A DNA stretch of 64,000 bases, taken from Eupransor demetentiae (GTDB taxonomy: Bacteria > Bacillota > Bacilli > Lactobacillales > Lactobacillaceae). Where the stretch lies: assembly GCF_963930865.1 (NCBI RefSeq), contig NZ_CAWVOH010000002.1:299835-363834 (forward strand), in the 5' to 3' direction. Shown one piece after another: positions 8,547 to 17,614 of this stretch. A program made the position numbers and the translations under genes. The notes under the pieces are model-generated. The model did not search any database. It was not told the origin of the DNA and saw nothing but the letters and a program-made list of their open reading frames with translations. How positions within the stretch are numbered: position 1 is the stretch's first letter; each line of letters opens with the position of its first letter.

Positions 8547-9986
8547 ATGGAAAAGGACGCAGATAGTTGGTTAAAACAGGCACAAAGTTACCAACCGGAG
8601 CTTTTAACTAATTTAAAAAAATATTTGGCCATTCCTTCCGTATATGATCCAAAAACTGTTACGGAGAAAACCCCATTGGGGAAAGGCATTGACCAGGCCC
8701 TGACATTTTTGGAAGATTTGGCGCGCCAAGATGGTTTTCGGGTACGCCGCTGTGCAAAAGGAATGGTTTCGGTCATTTCTTTTGGCCCCGAAGATGCTAA
8801 AGAAACGATTGGTGTTCTAGTTCACGCCGACGTTGTTCCTGCCGGTTCTGGTTGGACCGTCACGGGGGCCTTCGAGCCCAAGGAAATCAACGGCCGCTTA
8901 TACGGTCGCGGTGCCCACGATATGAAGGCGGATGTCATGGCCTCTTATTACGCCATTCGCCAATTAGCGGATGATGGCTTGCAGCCCAACCGCCGAATTG
9001 ATTTGATTGTTGGTGGGGATGAAGAAAGTCAGTGGCGCGATATGCGGGCCTATTTGGCGGAAAACGAAGCGCCTACAATGGCCTTTTCACCAGACGGCGC
9101 TTTTCCGGTTGTTCCCGGTGAGCTGGGCGTTGTCACGATGCAACTCCACGTTCCGGCTGCTAAAAATCAAGGGTCTTGGCGGCTTTTGTCTTTTGATGCA
9201 GGTATTCGCGATAACGTTGTTCCAGGTCAGGCACTAGCTAAGCTACAAGTTGCTAATGATGAAGAGGCAACCTTAGAAGCAGCTTACCAGGCCTATCTCA
9301 GCCAGTATGTTGCCATCAATGGAACCATGCAAAAAGATGGGAATGTTGTGACCTTGAAGTTGAATGGTATCGCCGCTCACGGCGCCTACCCTGACCAGGG
9401 GATGAATGCCGCGACCTTCCTGGCACATTTTCTAATGAACTATGCTTTTGATACGGAGAGCCAAAAGTTTCTACAACTAATCGGCGACCGCCTGCATGAG
9501 AATTTTGAAGCGCAAAATCTTGGCATCGATTACCGTGATCCCATCATGGGCGGCCTGGTACTTAATCTTTCTCAAGTGCACTATCAAGAAGAAAAAGGTG
9601 GCGACATTAACTTGCGTTTCCGCTTCCCAAAGGGAATTGAAATTAGCAGCGTTGCTAAGGATTTGCAGGATAACTTGGGCGAGTATGATGCCAAGGTAAG
9701 TTATGACCCTGATAAGGTTAGCCCGGCGCACTTTGTTCCTCTCGATGATGAAATTGTTAAAACATTGGGACAGGTATATGCCGACCATACCAATAGTGAA
9801 AAAACGTACAAAATTGCGTCAGGTGGTTCCTACGCTCGAATCATCAAGCGCGGGGTTGCATTTGGTGGCCAGTTCCCCGATGCACCCATGAATAGCCACC
9901 AGCCCAACGAGTTTGTCATTGTTGCTAACATTCCCCGGGCCCAGGCAATCTTTGCCGATGCGCTAGCCCGCTTGGCAATGCTCTAG
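8547..9986 (+). CDS. pepV: M20-family dipeptidase, PepV-like
   Basis: A cytosolic two-zinc dipeptidase that releases amino acids from peptides. Metal-site motifs are visible: HADVVPAG, GRGAHD, GGDEES and SPDGAFP, and a C-terminal SHQPNEF carries a further His. PepV enzymes usually read GRGxxDDKGP, whereas here the text is GRGAHDMKADV, so the Asp is kept but the next residues differ. ATG 8547 follows GGGGGAG and gives 479 aa; an upstream in-frame start at 8496 lacks a ribosome site. Substrate range cannot be told from sequence. Confidence 0.85.
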   Translation: MEKDADSWLKQAQSYQPELLTNLKKYLAIPSVYDPKTVTEKTPLGKGIDQALTFLEDLARQDGFRVRRCAKGMVSVISFGPEDAKETIGVLVHADVVPAGSGWTVTGAFEPKEINGRLYGRGAHDMKADVMASYYAIRQLADDGLQPNRRIDLIVGGDEESQWRDMRAYLAENEAPTMAFSPDGAFPVVPGELGVVTMQLHVPAAKNQGSWRLLSFDAGIRDNVVPGQALAKLQVANDEEATLEAAYQAYLSQYVAINGTMQKDGNVVTLKLNGIAAHGAYPDQGMNAATFLAHFLMNYAFDTESQKFLQLIGDRLHENFEAQNLGIDYRDPIMGGLVLNLSQVHYQEEKGGDINLRFRFPKGIEISSVAKDLQDNLGEYDAKVSYDPDKVSPAHFVPLDDEIVKTLGQVYADHTNSEKTYKIASGGSYARIIKRGVAFGGQFPDAPMNSHQPNEFVIVANIPRAQAIFADALARLAML

Positions 9987-10036
9987 ACCACTCGTGTCAT
10001 AAAAGCTGACACAATTTCTTCGCTAACTTGACAGAC

Positions 10037-10045
10037 TGCTATATT
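10037..10045 (+). promoter_or_regulatory. Extended -10 promoter adjacent to the first glnPH ATG
   Basis: TGCTATATT ends six bases before ATG 10052, so transcription would begin at or next to the start codon. A TTGACA at 10028-10033 is too close to act as its -35. Confidence 0.55.
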
Positions 10046-10051
10046 GAAAGC

Positions 10052-11488
10052 ATGAAGAAGATATTGAAAATGCTAACCCTCGCAGTGGCCGCTTTTTCTT
10101 TGGGTACTTTTGCCCAGAAAGCAGATGCCGCTAGCGAACCCCACTACGTGATTACGACCGATGGAACTTATCCACCCTTCGATTTTGCGAATCAAGACAA
10201 TCAGTACGTGGGAATTGATCAAGACATTTTGAAGGCAATTGCCAAGGCAGAAGGTTTTACTTACACTTTGAAGCCAATGTCCTTTAATGCGGCCACGCAG
10301 TCGGTTTCATCCGACCAAGCCGATGGTGTCATTGCCGGAATGTCCATTACGCCAGAACGTAAGGCGGTTTTTGATTTTGGAACGCCTTATTACCGTTCGG
10401 GAATTGCCTGGGCAGTTGCCAAGGGCTCCAAGATTAAGTCTTTGGAAGACTTGCGTGGCAAGACCGTGGCGATTAAAACCGGAACTTCTGGTGCAGACTA
10501 CGCCCTTTCCATTCAAAAGAAGTACGGCTTTAAGGTAACCTACTTCAATGACTCCGAAACGCTTTACCGAGACGTGATTAACGGTAATTCGGTTGCCACT
10601 TTCGGTGATCTGCCCGTTTTGCTTTACTCCATTAAAAATGGGACGGAACTGAAAGTCATGAACGCTAAGAACCCATATCAGGCTGGTGAATATGGTTTCG
10701 CCGTCAAGAAGGGGTCAAATGCTGCCTTGCTGGCCGCCTTTAACCGTGGTTTCGCTAAAATCAAGGCCGACGGTACTTACCAAAAGATTATCGACAAGTA
10801 TTTGAATGCTTCTGCAAGCGAATTTACTGGTAACCAGAATTCAACTTGGAACATTTTGAAGGCGAACCGCGCTGCCTTCCTAGATGGCCTAAAGGAAACC
10901 ATCATCTTGACGGTGATTGGTATTATCTTGGCTGGTCTCTGGGGTTTAATCCTCGGTGTGATGGGCGTTAGCCAGTGGCGTTTGTTCCGCTGGATTTCGT
11001 CAACTATTATCTATACTTTCCGTGGTTTGCCAATGATGGTTTTGGCCTTCTTTATCTACATCGGTTTGCCTGGTGTGATTGGAGCAAAGATTCCGGCACT
11101 GATTGCTGGAATCGTGACCTTGGTACTTAACGAAGGGGCCTATATCGGGGCCTTCGTCCGCGGTGGCTTTGAAAGCGTTGATTACGGCCAAATGGAAGCA
11201 GCCCGTTCACTGGGCTTGAGCCACAATAAGGCCATGCGCAAGGTCATTATGCCGCAGGGAATCAAGCTGGTTATCCCTTCATTTGTTAACCAATTGATTA
11301 TTACTTTGAAGGATACTTCGATTTTGTCAGCCATCGGAATCGTCGAATTGACTCAGACCGGAACGCTGATTGTTTCACGAAATTCTCAAGGATTCCGCGT
11401 GTGGGCACTGGTAGCTATGGTATACTTAATTGTAATTACGGTGCTAACTTGGTTTAGTAACTGGATTGGAAAAAGGACACAGGCATGA
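10052..11488 (+). CDS. glnP: Amino-acid ABC transporter, binding protein-permease fusion (GlnPH type)
   Basis: A 478-aa fusion for polar amino-acid uptake. Residues 1-26 form a signal peptide with likely cleavage after ADA. A periplasmic-type binding domain (about 30-265) carries TTDGTYPPFDF and the arginine motif around SITPERK. The permease domain (about 285-478) has the coupling-loop motif GQMEAARSLGLS. ATG 10052 was chosen over TTG 10028 because the latter has no support. No ribosome site precedes it. Its stop overlaps the ATG of the ATPase as ATGA. GlnPH-type fusions are known for glutamine/glutamate uptake; the substrate here is inferred. Confidence 0.9.
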   Translation: MKKILKMLTLAVAAFSLGTFAQKADAASEPHYVITTDGTYPPFDFANQDNQYVGIDQDILKAIAKAEGFTYTLKPMSFNAATQSVSSDQADGVIAGMSITPERKAVFDFGTPYYRSGIAWAVAKGSKIKSLEDLRGKTVAIKTGTSGADYALSIQKKYGFKVTYFNDSETLYRDVINGNSVATFGDLPVLLYSIKNGTELKVMNAKNPYQAGEYGFAVKKGSNAALLAAFNRGFAKIKADGTYQKIIDKYLNASASEFTGNQNSTWNILKANRAAFLDGLKETIILTVIGIILAGLWGLILGVMGVSQWRLFRWISSTIIYTFRGLPMMVLAFFIYIGLPGVIGAKIPALIAGIVTLVLNEGAYIGAFVRGGFESVDYGQMEAARSLGLSHNKAMRKVIMPQGIKLVIPSFVNQLIITLKDTSILSAIGIVELTQTGTLIVSRNSQGFRVWALVAMVYLIVITVLTWFSNWIGKRTQA

Positions 11489-12234
11489 GTGAAGAAAAGC
11501 AAGTAAAAGTACATGTTGACAAGGTCAACAAGTCATACGGTAGCAACCACGTCCTTCGTGACATTTCCCTTGATGTTGATGCAAATGAAGTGGTCGTCAT
11601 GATTGGCCCTTCTGGTTCAGGAAAGTCAACTTTCCTTCGAATGCTCAACCAACTGGAAGTTCCTAATAGCGGAACCATCGTGGTGGATGGTCACAATATT
11701 TCGGACAAGAAGACCGATATTAATAAGGTTCGTGAAAATATCGGAATGGTTTTCCAGAATTTCAACCTCTTCAATAATTACACAGTACTTGAAAACATTA
11801 CTTTGGCACCCGTTCAATTGGGCAAGATGACCAAGCAGGAAGCTGAAAAGCGCGGTCGCGAATTGTTGGAGACGGTTGGTTTGGCCGACAAGGCCGACGT
11901 TTCCGTCAACTCTTTGTCCGGTGGTCAAAAGCAGCGTATTGCCATCGCCCGTGCTTTGGCAATGGATCCTGACGTGATGCTCTTCGACGAGCCAACTTCA
12001 GCCCTCGATCCTGAAATGGTTGGGGATGTCTTGGACGTTATGAAGGACTTGGCTAAGTCAGGAATGACGATGATTATCGTGACGCACGAAATGGGCTTTG
12101 CTAAGCAGGTTGCTGACCGAGTTGTCTTCTTCGAATCTGGTAAGATTCAAGAATCAGGTACGCCTGAAGAAATCTTTAATGCCCCTAAGAATGCACGTTT
12201 GCAAGAATTCTTGAGCAAGGTGATGCAGGCTTAA
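11485..12234 (+). CDS. glnQ: Amino-acid ABC transporter ATP-binding protein
   Basis: The ATPase subunit of a polar amino-acid importer, 249 aa. Walker A GPSGSGKST is at residues 41-49, followed by the Q-loop VFQNFNLF, signature LSGGQKQR, Walker B MLFDEPTSALDPE and the His of THEMG. It overlaps the upstream fusion gene by four bases and is the only ATPase near two paralogous GlnPH fusions, so it may power both. A terminator follows immediately. Confidence 0.93.
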   Translation: MSEEKQVKVHVDKVNKSYGSNHVLRDISLDVDANEVVVMIGPSGSGKSTFLRMLNQLEVPNSGTIVVDGHNISDKKTDINKVRENIGMVFQNFNLFNNYTVLENITLAPVQLGKMTKQEAEKRGRELLETVGLADKADVSVNSLSGGQKQRIAIARALAMDPDVMLFDEPTSALDPEMVGDVLDVMKDLAKSGMTMIIVTHEMGFAKQVADRVVFFESGKIQESGTPEEIFNAPKNARLQEFLSKVMQA

Positions 12235-12240
12235 CAACCA

Positions 12241-12267
12241 AAAAGGTGGCGGATGCCGCCTTTTTTT
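12241..12267 (+). terminator. Intrinsic terminator after glnQ
   Basis: A seven-pair stem (AGGTGGC with GCCGCCT) around a four-base loop precedes a T run. It lies 16 bases before the next start codon, so it may be an attenuating intergenic terminator. Confidence 0.75.
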
Positions 12268-12282
12268 ATGAGAGGAAGAGAA

Positions 12283-13731
12283 ATGGTTAAGAAGAAAATA
12301 CTACCCATTATGTTGGCTTTGTTTGCTGCTTTGGGATTGGCCTTGCTGGCCCGTCCTGTCCAAGCTGCAGAGCCTAATTACGTTATTACGACGGATGCAA
12401 CTTACGCACCTTTTGATTTTCAAGATAAGAATAATGAGTATATTGGAATCGACATGGACATCCTTAAAGAGGTTGCCAAGCGCGAGCATTTCACCTATAC
12501 CTTAAAGCCAATGAGCTTTAACGCTGCTGCCCAGTTGGTTGCTAATGGTCAGGCCGACGGTATCATCGCCGGAATGATGATTAACGACGAACGTAAGCAG
12601 GTTTACGACGTTTCGACGCCTTACTATCAGTCTGGAGTGGCCTGGATTACTAAGAAGGGCTCTTCAATTAAGTCCCTCAAGGAATTGAAGGGCAAGACGG
12701 TTGCTTTGAAGACCGGAACAGCGGCTGCCGAATACGGTAAGCAGCAGCAAAAGAAGTACGGCTTTAAGATTAAGTACTTCAACGATACGGATACCATGTA
12801 CAACGATGTTGCCAATGGCAACTCCGCTGCTACATTCGAAGATTATCCCGTGATTGCCTATGCCATCAAGAACGGCATGAAGCTCCAAGTCATGAATCCA
12901 CATAACTTGGGTAACGCCGGTGGTGTTGGTTTCTTCGTTCAAAAGGGCCACAACGCCGAATTATTGGCGGCCTTTAACCGTGGTTTCGCTTCCATCAAGA
13001 AGGATGGAACATACGATAAAATCATTAACAAGTACTTGAACTCAAAGCAGTCTAAGTTTACTGGTGATGCTGCGGATAACAACTCGATGTGGGGTATTCT
13101 CCGTTCGAACAAGTCGGCCTTCATGAAGGGACTTTGGGAAACCATCGTCTTGACGGTTTTGGCCATTATCTTGGCTTCCCTATGGGGAATTTTGCTAGGT
13201 GTTATGGGCATTAGCCAGAGCAAATGGATTCGTGGAACGTCGACGACGATTATCTACGCCTTCCGTGGTTTGCCATTGATGGTTTTGGCCTTCTTCATCT
13301 ACATCGGACTGCCTGGTGTTATCGGCACGAAGATTCCTGCCTTCACGGCCGGTTTGTTGACTTTGATTTTGAATGAAGGGGCTTATACAGGAGCCTTTGT
13401 CCGCGGTGGTTTTGAAGCCGTTGATTCAGGACAAATGGAAGCGGCCCGCAGTCTTGGTTTGCCTTATGGGACAGCCATGCGCAAGGTCGTGATTCCACAA
13501 GGACTCAAGATTATGATTCCTTCCTTCATCAACCAGTTCATCATTACCTTGAAGGATACGTCAATCTTGTCTGCCATCGGTATCCTTGAATTGACACAGA
13601 CCGGTACCTTGATTGTTGCTCGTAACTCACAAGGATTCCGCGTTTGGGCGATTGTGGCGGCCATCTACTTGATTGTCATCACTTTGTTGACTTGGTTCAG
13701 TAACTGGGTACAGCGTCGCATTAAGTATTAA
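12283..13731 (+). CDS. glnP2: Second binding protein-permease fusion (GlnPH type)
   Basis: A 482-aa paralogue of the fusion at 10052, with signal peptide ending near VQAAEP, a binding domain with TTDATYAPFDF and a permease domain with GQMEAARSLGLP. I place the start at ATG 12283 behind AGAGGAAGAG; an upstream in-frame ATG lies inside the terminator hairpin. It has no ATPase of its own and presumably uses the one just upstream. The binding domains of the two copies differ more than the permease domains, which fits different or broadened substrate use. Confidence 0.88.
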   Translation: MVKKKILPIMLALFAALGLALLARPVQAAEPNYVITTDATYAPFDFQDKNNEYIGIDMDILKEVAKREHFTYTLKPMSFNAAAQLVANGQADGIIAGMMINDERKQVYDVSTPYYQSGVAWITKKGSSIKSLKELKGKTVALKTGTAAAEYGKQQQKKYGFKIKYFNDTDTMYNDVANGNSAATFEDYPVIAYAIKNGMKLQVMNPHNLGNAGGVGFFVQKGHNAELLAAFNRGFASIKKDGTYDKIINKYLNSKQSKFTGDAADNNSMWGILRSNKSAFMKGLWETIVLTVLAIILASLWGILLGVMGISQSKWIRGTSTTIIYAFRGLPLMVLAFFIYIGLPGVIGTKIPAFTAGLLTLILNEGAYTGAFVRGGFEAVDSGQMEAARSLGLPYGTAMRKVVIPQGLKIMIPSFINQFIITLKDTSILSAIGILELTQTGTLIVARNSQGFRVWAIVAAIYLIVITLLTWFSNWVQRRIKY

Positions 13732-13738
13732 GTTAAAA

Positions 13739-13781
13739 GAAAAAACCTCTGGGTCTCGTAAGATGACTTAGAGGTTTTTTA
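13739..13781 (+). terminator. Terminator overlapping the coiA ribosome-binding region
   Basis: Arms AAAAAACCTCT (13740-13750) and AGAGGTTTTTT (13770-13780) form a strong hairpin. The 3' arm holds the only Shine-Dalgarno-like AGAGG for coiA, whose ATG is four bases past the hairpin. Confidence 0.85.
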
Positions 13782-13783
13782 TT

Positions 13784-14779
13784 ATGTTTTTAGCAGTGGA
13801 TGGCGGTAATCACTATGTCAGTGCTCGCCGGGCCGAAGGGATAAAGGAATATTTTTGCCCCGGCTGTCGTGGAAAAGTTATCTTGAAACGGGGACTTATT
13901 CACCAGGCCCATTTCGCTCATTTGCAGGGGGCAGATTGTGCTGCTTTTTCAGAAGGTGAATCGGCGGATCATATAGCGGGTAAGATTTTTTTATATAAAT
14001 TGCTGCGTCAGTATGGGGAAGTTACTTTAGAAGCCTCCCTGGGTGAGATCGGACAGCGGCCAGATTTGTTGTTGCAAAGCAAGCGGGGGAATTGGGCGAT
14101 TGAATTTCAATGCAGCCCGATTTCAGCTAAACGTTTGGCTGAGCGGAATGCGGGCTATCAAAAACTGGGATTGCCGGTTATTTGGATTTTGGGACCGGCC
14201 TATTTGAAGCGAAAGTTACGCGCTCGGACAATTTTGCCCTTTTTGTATGACAGTCAGTTACGTTTTTGGCAGCCTGCTTGGTCAAAAATCTTGCACCGGG
14301 GTAATTTTTTGAAGGCTGATTTTCGTGGTCTTCAATTCGAACAAGCTTTTTCAGCCAATCTTTTTTACTGTTTGCGGGCAAAAAAGTCGGGAAAGGTGAA
14401 TTGGCATTACCAAGCGAGCAAGTTAGAACAGCAGCTGCTGCAGGGCCGTCTTGATGCAAGGCTAGTCGGTCAGCTTTATGAAAAGGGCTGCCGTTTGAAT
14501 CAGCTTCCCACTTGGGCCTTATCAGGGCAACATTTTGGGTTAACTGTCCCGAATTGGCGTTTTCGTTTGACGGTCTTGGAGTGGCTGGAAGAAAAGGGAC
14601 TTGGTGCTAGTTTTAGCTGGGAAGAATTTGAAATGCGGTTCCAATCGACTTTTTTGAACTATGAAATTTGGGGAAGTGTTGAACTGCAAGAACTACTTAA
14701 AAGTCTGCTAAAGGGGGGTTACTTGAGCTACGAAACATCTGTTTTTCACATTAAAGGGCAACCAAGCTGGCGTAAATAG
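13784..14779 (+). CDS. coiA: Competence protein CoiA
   Basis: CoiA acts on incoming DNA during natural transformation and is thought to help process or load it for recombination. The 331-aa protein has an N-terminal zinc-ribbon-like CPGC with later HFAH and a Cys, then a nuclease-like segment with RPDLLL and AIEFQCS, consistent with the D/E-x-Q pattern of PD-(D/E)XK-type folds. The ATG sits directly after the upstream terminator and its candidate ribosome site AGAGG is part of the hairpin 3' arm. I see no competence-sigma box. It is followed by pepF, as in many Firmicutes. Confidence 0.85.
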   Translation: MFLAVDGGNHYVSARRAEGIKEYFCPGCRGKVILKRGLIHQAHFAHLQGADCAAFSEGESADHIAGKIFLYKLLRQYGEVTLEASLGEIGQRPDLLLQSKRGNWAIEFQCSPISAKRLAERNAGYQKLGLPVIWILGPAYLKRKLRARTILPFLYDSQLRFWQPAWSKILHRGNFLKADFRGLQFEQAFSANLFYCLRAKKSGKVNWHYQASKLEQQLLQGRLDARLVGQLYEKGCRLNQLPTWALSGQHFGLTVPNWRFRLTVLEWLEEKGLGASFSWEEFEMRFQSTFLNYEIWGSVELQELLKSLLKGGYLSYETSVFHIKGQPSWRK

Positions 14780-14791
14780 TCCCGTTTCTTG

Positions 14792-14800
14792 TGTTAAAAT
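14792..14800 (+). promoter_or_regulatory. Extended -10 promoter of pepF
   Basis: TGTTAAAAT is a TGn-extended -10; the -35 region is poor. Confidence 0.5.
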
Positions 14801-14814
14801 TAAAAATAAATGAC

Positions 14815-14838
14815 AAAAGGGGGTCGGTGTTTTACACC
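14815..14838 (+). promoter_or_regulatory. Distant Shine-Dalgarno plus small hairpin upstream of pepF
   Basis: AAAAGGGGG at 14815-14823 lies 23 bases from the pepF ATG, too far for normal use. Between them GGTGT (14826-14830) pairs with ACACC (14834-14838) around TTT. Folding this hairpin shortens the effective gap to about 10 bases. Confidence 0.5.
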
Positions 14839-14846
14839 AAGATTCT

Positions 14847-16631
14847 ATGGAACAGATTATTCGTGAAAACGTCCCAGAGGACCTAACCTGGGATCTCAGT
14901 ACCATTTTCAAAAATGACGAGGCTTGGGAAGCGGCCTACGCTGACACGCAAAAGGCAGCCGACAACCTTGCGGCGTACCAGGGCAAAGTGGGCGAATCCG
15001 CAAAAGCGCTCTATGATGCTTTACAAGCGGATTTAGCACTGGAACGTCAGTTTGAAACGGTCTACGTCTATGCCCATCAAAAATTTGACCAAGATACGAC
15101 TAATGACCGCTATGCCGCTTATAACATGCGCGTCCAGTCCTTGTATGCACAGGTTTCAACGGCAACGGCCTTCTTTGAACCTGAAATTTTGGCCATCCCC
15201 GCTGATACCTTAAAGGCTTACTTAGCAGATTCATTATTTAAGGATTATCAGCATTTCTTTGATGATATCTTGGCTAAAAAGAAGCACACCTTACCGGCTG
15301 AACAAGAGGCGCTTTTGGCGGGTGCTTCCGATATTTTCAGTGCGTCAGAACAGACTTTTGGTGCCTTGGACAACGCCGACATTGACCTGGGTGACGTGAT
15401 GAATGAGGAAGGCGACATTGTGCCTTTGACCAATGGTCTCTATTCGATTTTGTTGCAGTCCAAGCAACGTAATTTGCGTCAACAAGCATTTGAAAGCTTG
15501 TACGCGGCCTACATGTCCTTGAAGAACACCTTTGCTTCGACGCTTTCTTCCAACGTCAAAGGGCATAACTATACGGCCAAGGTACGCCACTATGATTCAG
15601 CTCGTCAGGCGGCAGTCCTACCAAATCAAATTCCTGAAAAGGTCTATGATACCTTGCTAACTTCCGTGCATGACCATATGGATTTATTGCACCGGTATGT
15701 CGCCTTACGTAAGCGTATTTTGAAGCTTGATGAATTGCATTCATACGACTTGTACGTGCCTTTGGTTCCGGATTTGGACCAGAAGATTACTTACAAAGAA
15801 GCACAAGAAATCGCCTTGAAGGCCTTGGCACCCCTCGGTGAAGACTACTTGGCCATTGTCAAAAAAGCTTTCGCGGAGCGTTGGATTGACGTTGTCGAAA
15901 ATAAAGGGAAGCGTTCCGGGGCCTATTCAGGTGGGGCCTACGACACGAATCCTTACATTCTCTTGAACTGGCAGGATACGCTGGACAATGTTTACACGCT
16001 GGTTCATGAAATGGGGCACACGGTGCATTCCTACTTGACCCGGCACAACCAACCCTATCACTACGGGGACTATCCAATTTTCTTGGCTGAAATTGCCTCG
16101 ACAACCAACGAGAGTTTGTTGACGGATTATCTCTTGAAGACAAATGATGATCCGAAGTTCCGCGCCTATGTTTTGAACCAATATTTGGATGGTTTCAAGG
16201 GCACTGTTTTCCGGCAAAGTCAGTTTGCTGAATTTGAGCAGTGGATTCACGAAGAAGACGCTGCAGGCCGCCCTTTGACCGCCGAAAAGATGAGTGAATT
16301 CTATGGTGATTTGAACCAAAAGTATTATGGTCCGGATCTGAGTGCCGACCAACAAATTGCCTACGAATGGAGTCGTATTCCGCACTTCTATTATGATTTC
16401 TATGTTTACCAATACGCGACTGGGGAAGCTGCTGCGACGACTTTGTCCGAACGAATTCTTAATCAAAATGGTGCGGAAGCTTACAAGAATTATTTGAAGG
16501 CTGGTTCTTCGGCGTCACCATTGGACGTGATTGCTAAGGCCGGGGTCCGCATGGACCAAGGAGGCTACCTGGATCAGGCCTTCCAAGTCTTTGAAGAACG
16601 TTTGAATGAATTAGAAGAACTACTAAAGTAA
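14847..16631 (+). CDS. pepF: Oligoendopeptidase F
   Basis: A cytosolic zinc metallopeptidase of family M3 that cuts medium-length peptides, 594 aa, normal for PepF. The zinc motif HEMGH is at residues 387-391 within LVHEMGHTVHSYL, and the third ligand is expected in the following segment EIASTTNES. There is no signal peptide. ATG 14847 is the only plausible start, because no in-frame start codon lies near the strong AAAAGGGGG upstream. It lies 67 bases after coiA with its own promoter. Confidence 0.95.
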   Translation: MEQIIRENVPEDLTWDLSTIFKNDEAWEAAYADTQKAADNLAAYQGKVGESAKALYDALQADLALERQFETVYVYAHQKFDQDTTNDRYAAYNMRVQSLYAQVSTATAFFEPEILAIPADTLKAYLADSLFKDYQHFFDDILAKKKHTLPAEQEALLAGASDIFSASEQTFGALDNADIDLGDVMNEEGDIVPLTNGLYSILLQSKQRNLRQQAFESLYAAYMSLKNTFASTLSSNVKGHNYTAKVRHYDSARQAAVLPNQIPEKVYDTLLTSVHDHMDLLHRYVALRKRILKLDELHSYDLYVPLVPDLDQKITYKEAQEIALKALAPLGEDYLAIVKKAFAERWIDVVENKGKRSGAYSGGAYDTNPYILLNWQDTLDNVYTLVHEMGHTVHSYLTRHNQPYHYGDYPIFLAEIASTTNESLLTDYLLKTNDDPKFRAYVLNQYLDGFKGTVFRQSQFAEFEQWIHEEDAAGRPLTAEKMSEFYGDLNQKYYGPDLSADQQIAYEWSRIPHFYYDFYVYQYATGEAAATTLSERILNQNGAEAYKNYLKAGSSASPLDVIAKAGVRMDQGGYLDQAFQVFEERLNELEELLK

Positions 16632-16644
16632 AAAGGAGATTATT

Positions 16645-17574
16645 ATGGCTAAAGTTTTAGTATTCGATGGCATTGATCAAGCTGGAGTTAAGCAACTCGA
16701 GGCTGATGGTTATGAAGTGGTTTCTTGCCCACAAGCTTCCAGTGAAGATTTCGATGGTTTTGAAGATGTCGAAGGCATGATTGCCATTATGCATCCAATT
16801 ACGGGTGAAATTATGGATAAAATGCCTAACTTGAAGGTGATTGCACGTTTCGGTGTTGGTTATGACAATATTGATTTGGAAGCAGCTAAGCAACGTGGCA
16901 TCGTGGTGACAAACACGCCCGGTGGAAATGCTGAAGCGGTTGCTGAAACGGCAGTGACCTTGGCCTTGATGGCCGGTCGTGAATTTGAAGTTCGCCACGA
17001 CAGCATTCATGATGCAAAAGATCGCGACTACATGGCCGAACACAAGGGATTCCAACTATCCGGTAAAGTGGTTGGAATCTTGGGCTTCGGCCACATTGCC
17101 CAAAAGGTGAATGACCTGTTGACTGGTTTCCAGGTCCAAACTCTGGTTTACGCTCGTCATGACCGTCCAGTTCCTCACGGCAAGATGGCTAGCTTGGATG
17201 AAATTTTTAAGAACTCCGATTACATCATTTCGACCTTGCCAGCTACACCGCAGACGACGCACTTGATTAATGCGGATGCCTTTAAGCAGATGAAGAAGAC
17301 GGCAATTGTGGTCAACGTTGGCCGTGGGGCAGTGATTGACGAAGCTGCTTTGCTTGATGCCCTCAAGTCCGGTGAAATCACTTCTGCTGGTTTGGATGTT
17401 GTGGAAAAGGAACCAATTTCTCCTGAAAATCCACTTTTGGTCCTTCCAAATGCCTATGTTTTGCCCCACGTTGCCGGTTTTTCCAGTGAATCAGAAACCA
17501 AGGTTTCAACGATGGCCGCCACTCAGGTCGAAAAGGTTTTGTCTGGCCAGGGTGCTGATTACCAAGTTAACTAA
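16645..17574 (+). CDS. D-2-hydroxyacid dehydrogenase, phosphoglycerate dehydrogenase-like
   Basis: A 309-aa NAD-dependent oxidoreductase of the D-isomer 2-hydroxyacid dehydrogenase family. It has the cap-domain motif ARFGVGYDNID, the nucleotide-binding GILGFGHIAQ, the catalytic Arg in NVGRGAVIDE, a Glu in VVEKEP and the catalytic His in LPHVAG. It lacks the C-terminal ACT domain of long SerA. The true substrate could be phosphoglycerate, glyoxylate/hydroxypyruvate or a branched 2-oxoacid. It starts 13 bases after pepF behind AAAGGAG and is probably co-transcribed with it. Confidence 0.85.
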   Translation: MAKVLVFDGIDQAGVKQLEADGYEVVSCPQASSEDFDGFEDVEGMIAIMHPITGEIMDKMPNLKVIARFGVGYDNIDLEAAKQRGIVVTNTPGGNAEAVAETAVTLALMAGREFEVRHDSIHDAKDRDYMAEHKGFQLSGKVVGILGFGHIAQKVNDLLTGFQVQTLVYARHDRPVPHGKMASLDEIFKNSDYIISTLPATPQTTHLINADAFKQMKKTAIVVNVGRGAVIDEAALLDALKSGEITSAGLDVVEKEPISPENPLLVLPNAYVLPHVAGFSSESETKVSTMAATQVEKVLSGQGADYQVN

Positions 17575-17581
17575 GTCGCTG

Positions 17582-17610
17582 CTGACCTCGCCTTAAAATT
17601 CTGTTATACT
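17582..17610 (+). promoter_or_regulatory. Promoter of pheST T-box transcript
   Basis: CTGACC (17582-17587), 17 bases, then TATACT (17605-17610) preceded by a TGn extension. Confidence 0.75.
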
Positions 17611-17614
17611 GACA

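Noticed and set aside
13732..13783. Competence sigma (TACGAATA) box before coiA
   Set aside because: No match was found; the sequence is accounted for by the terminator.
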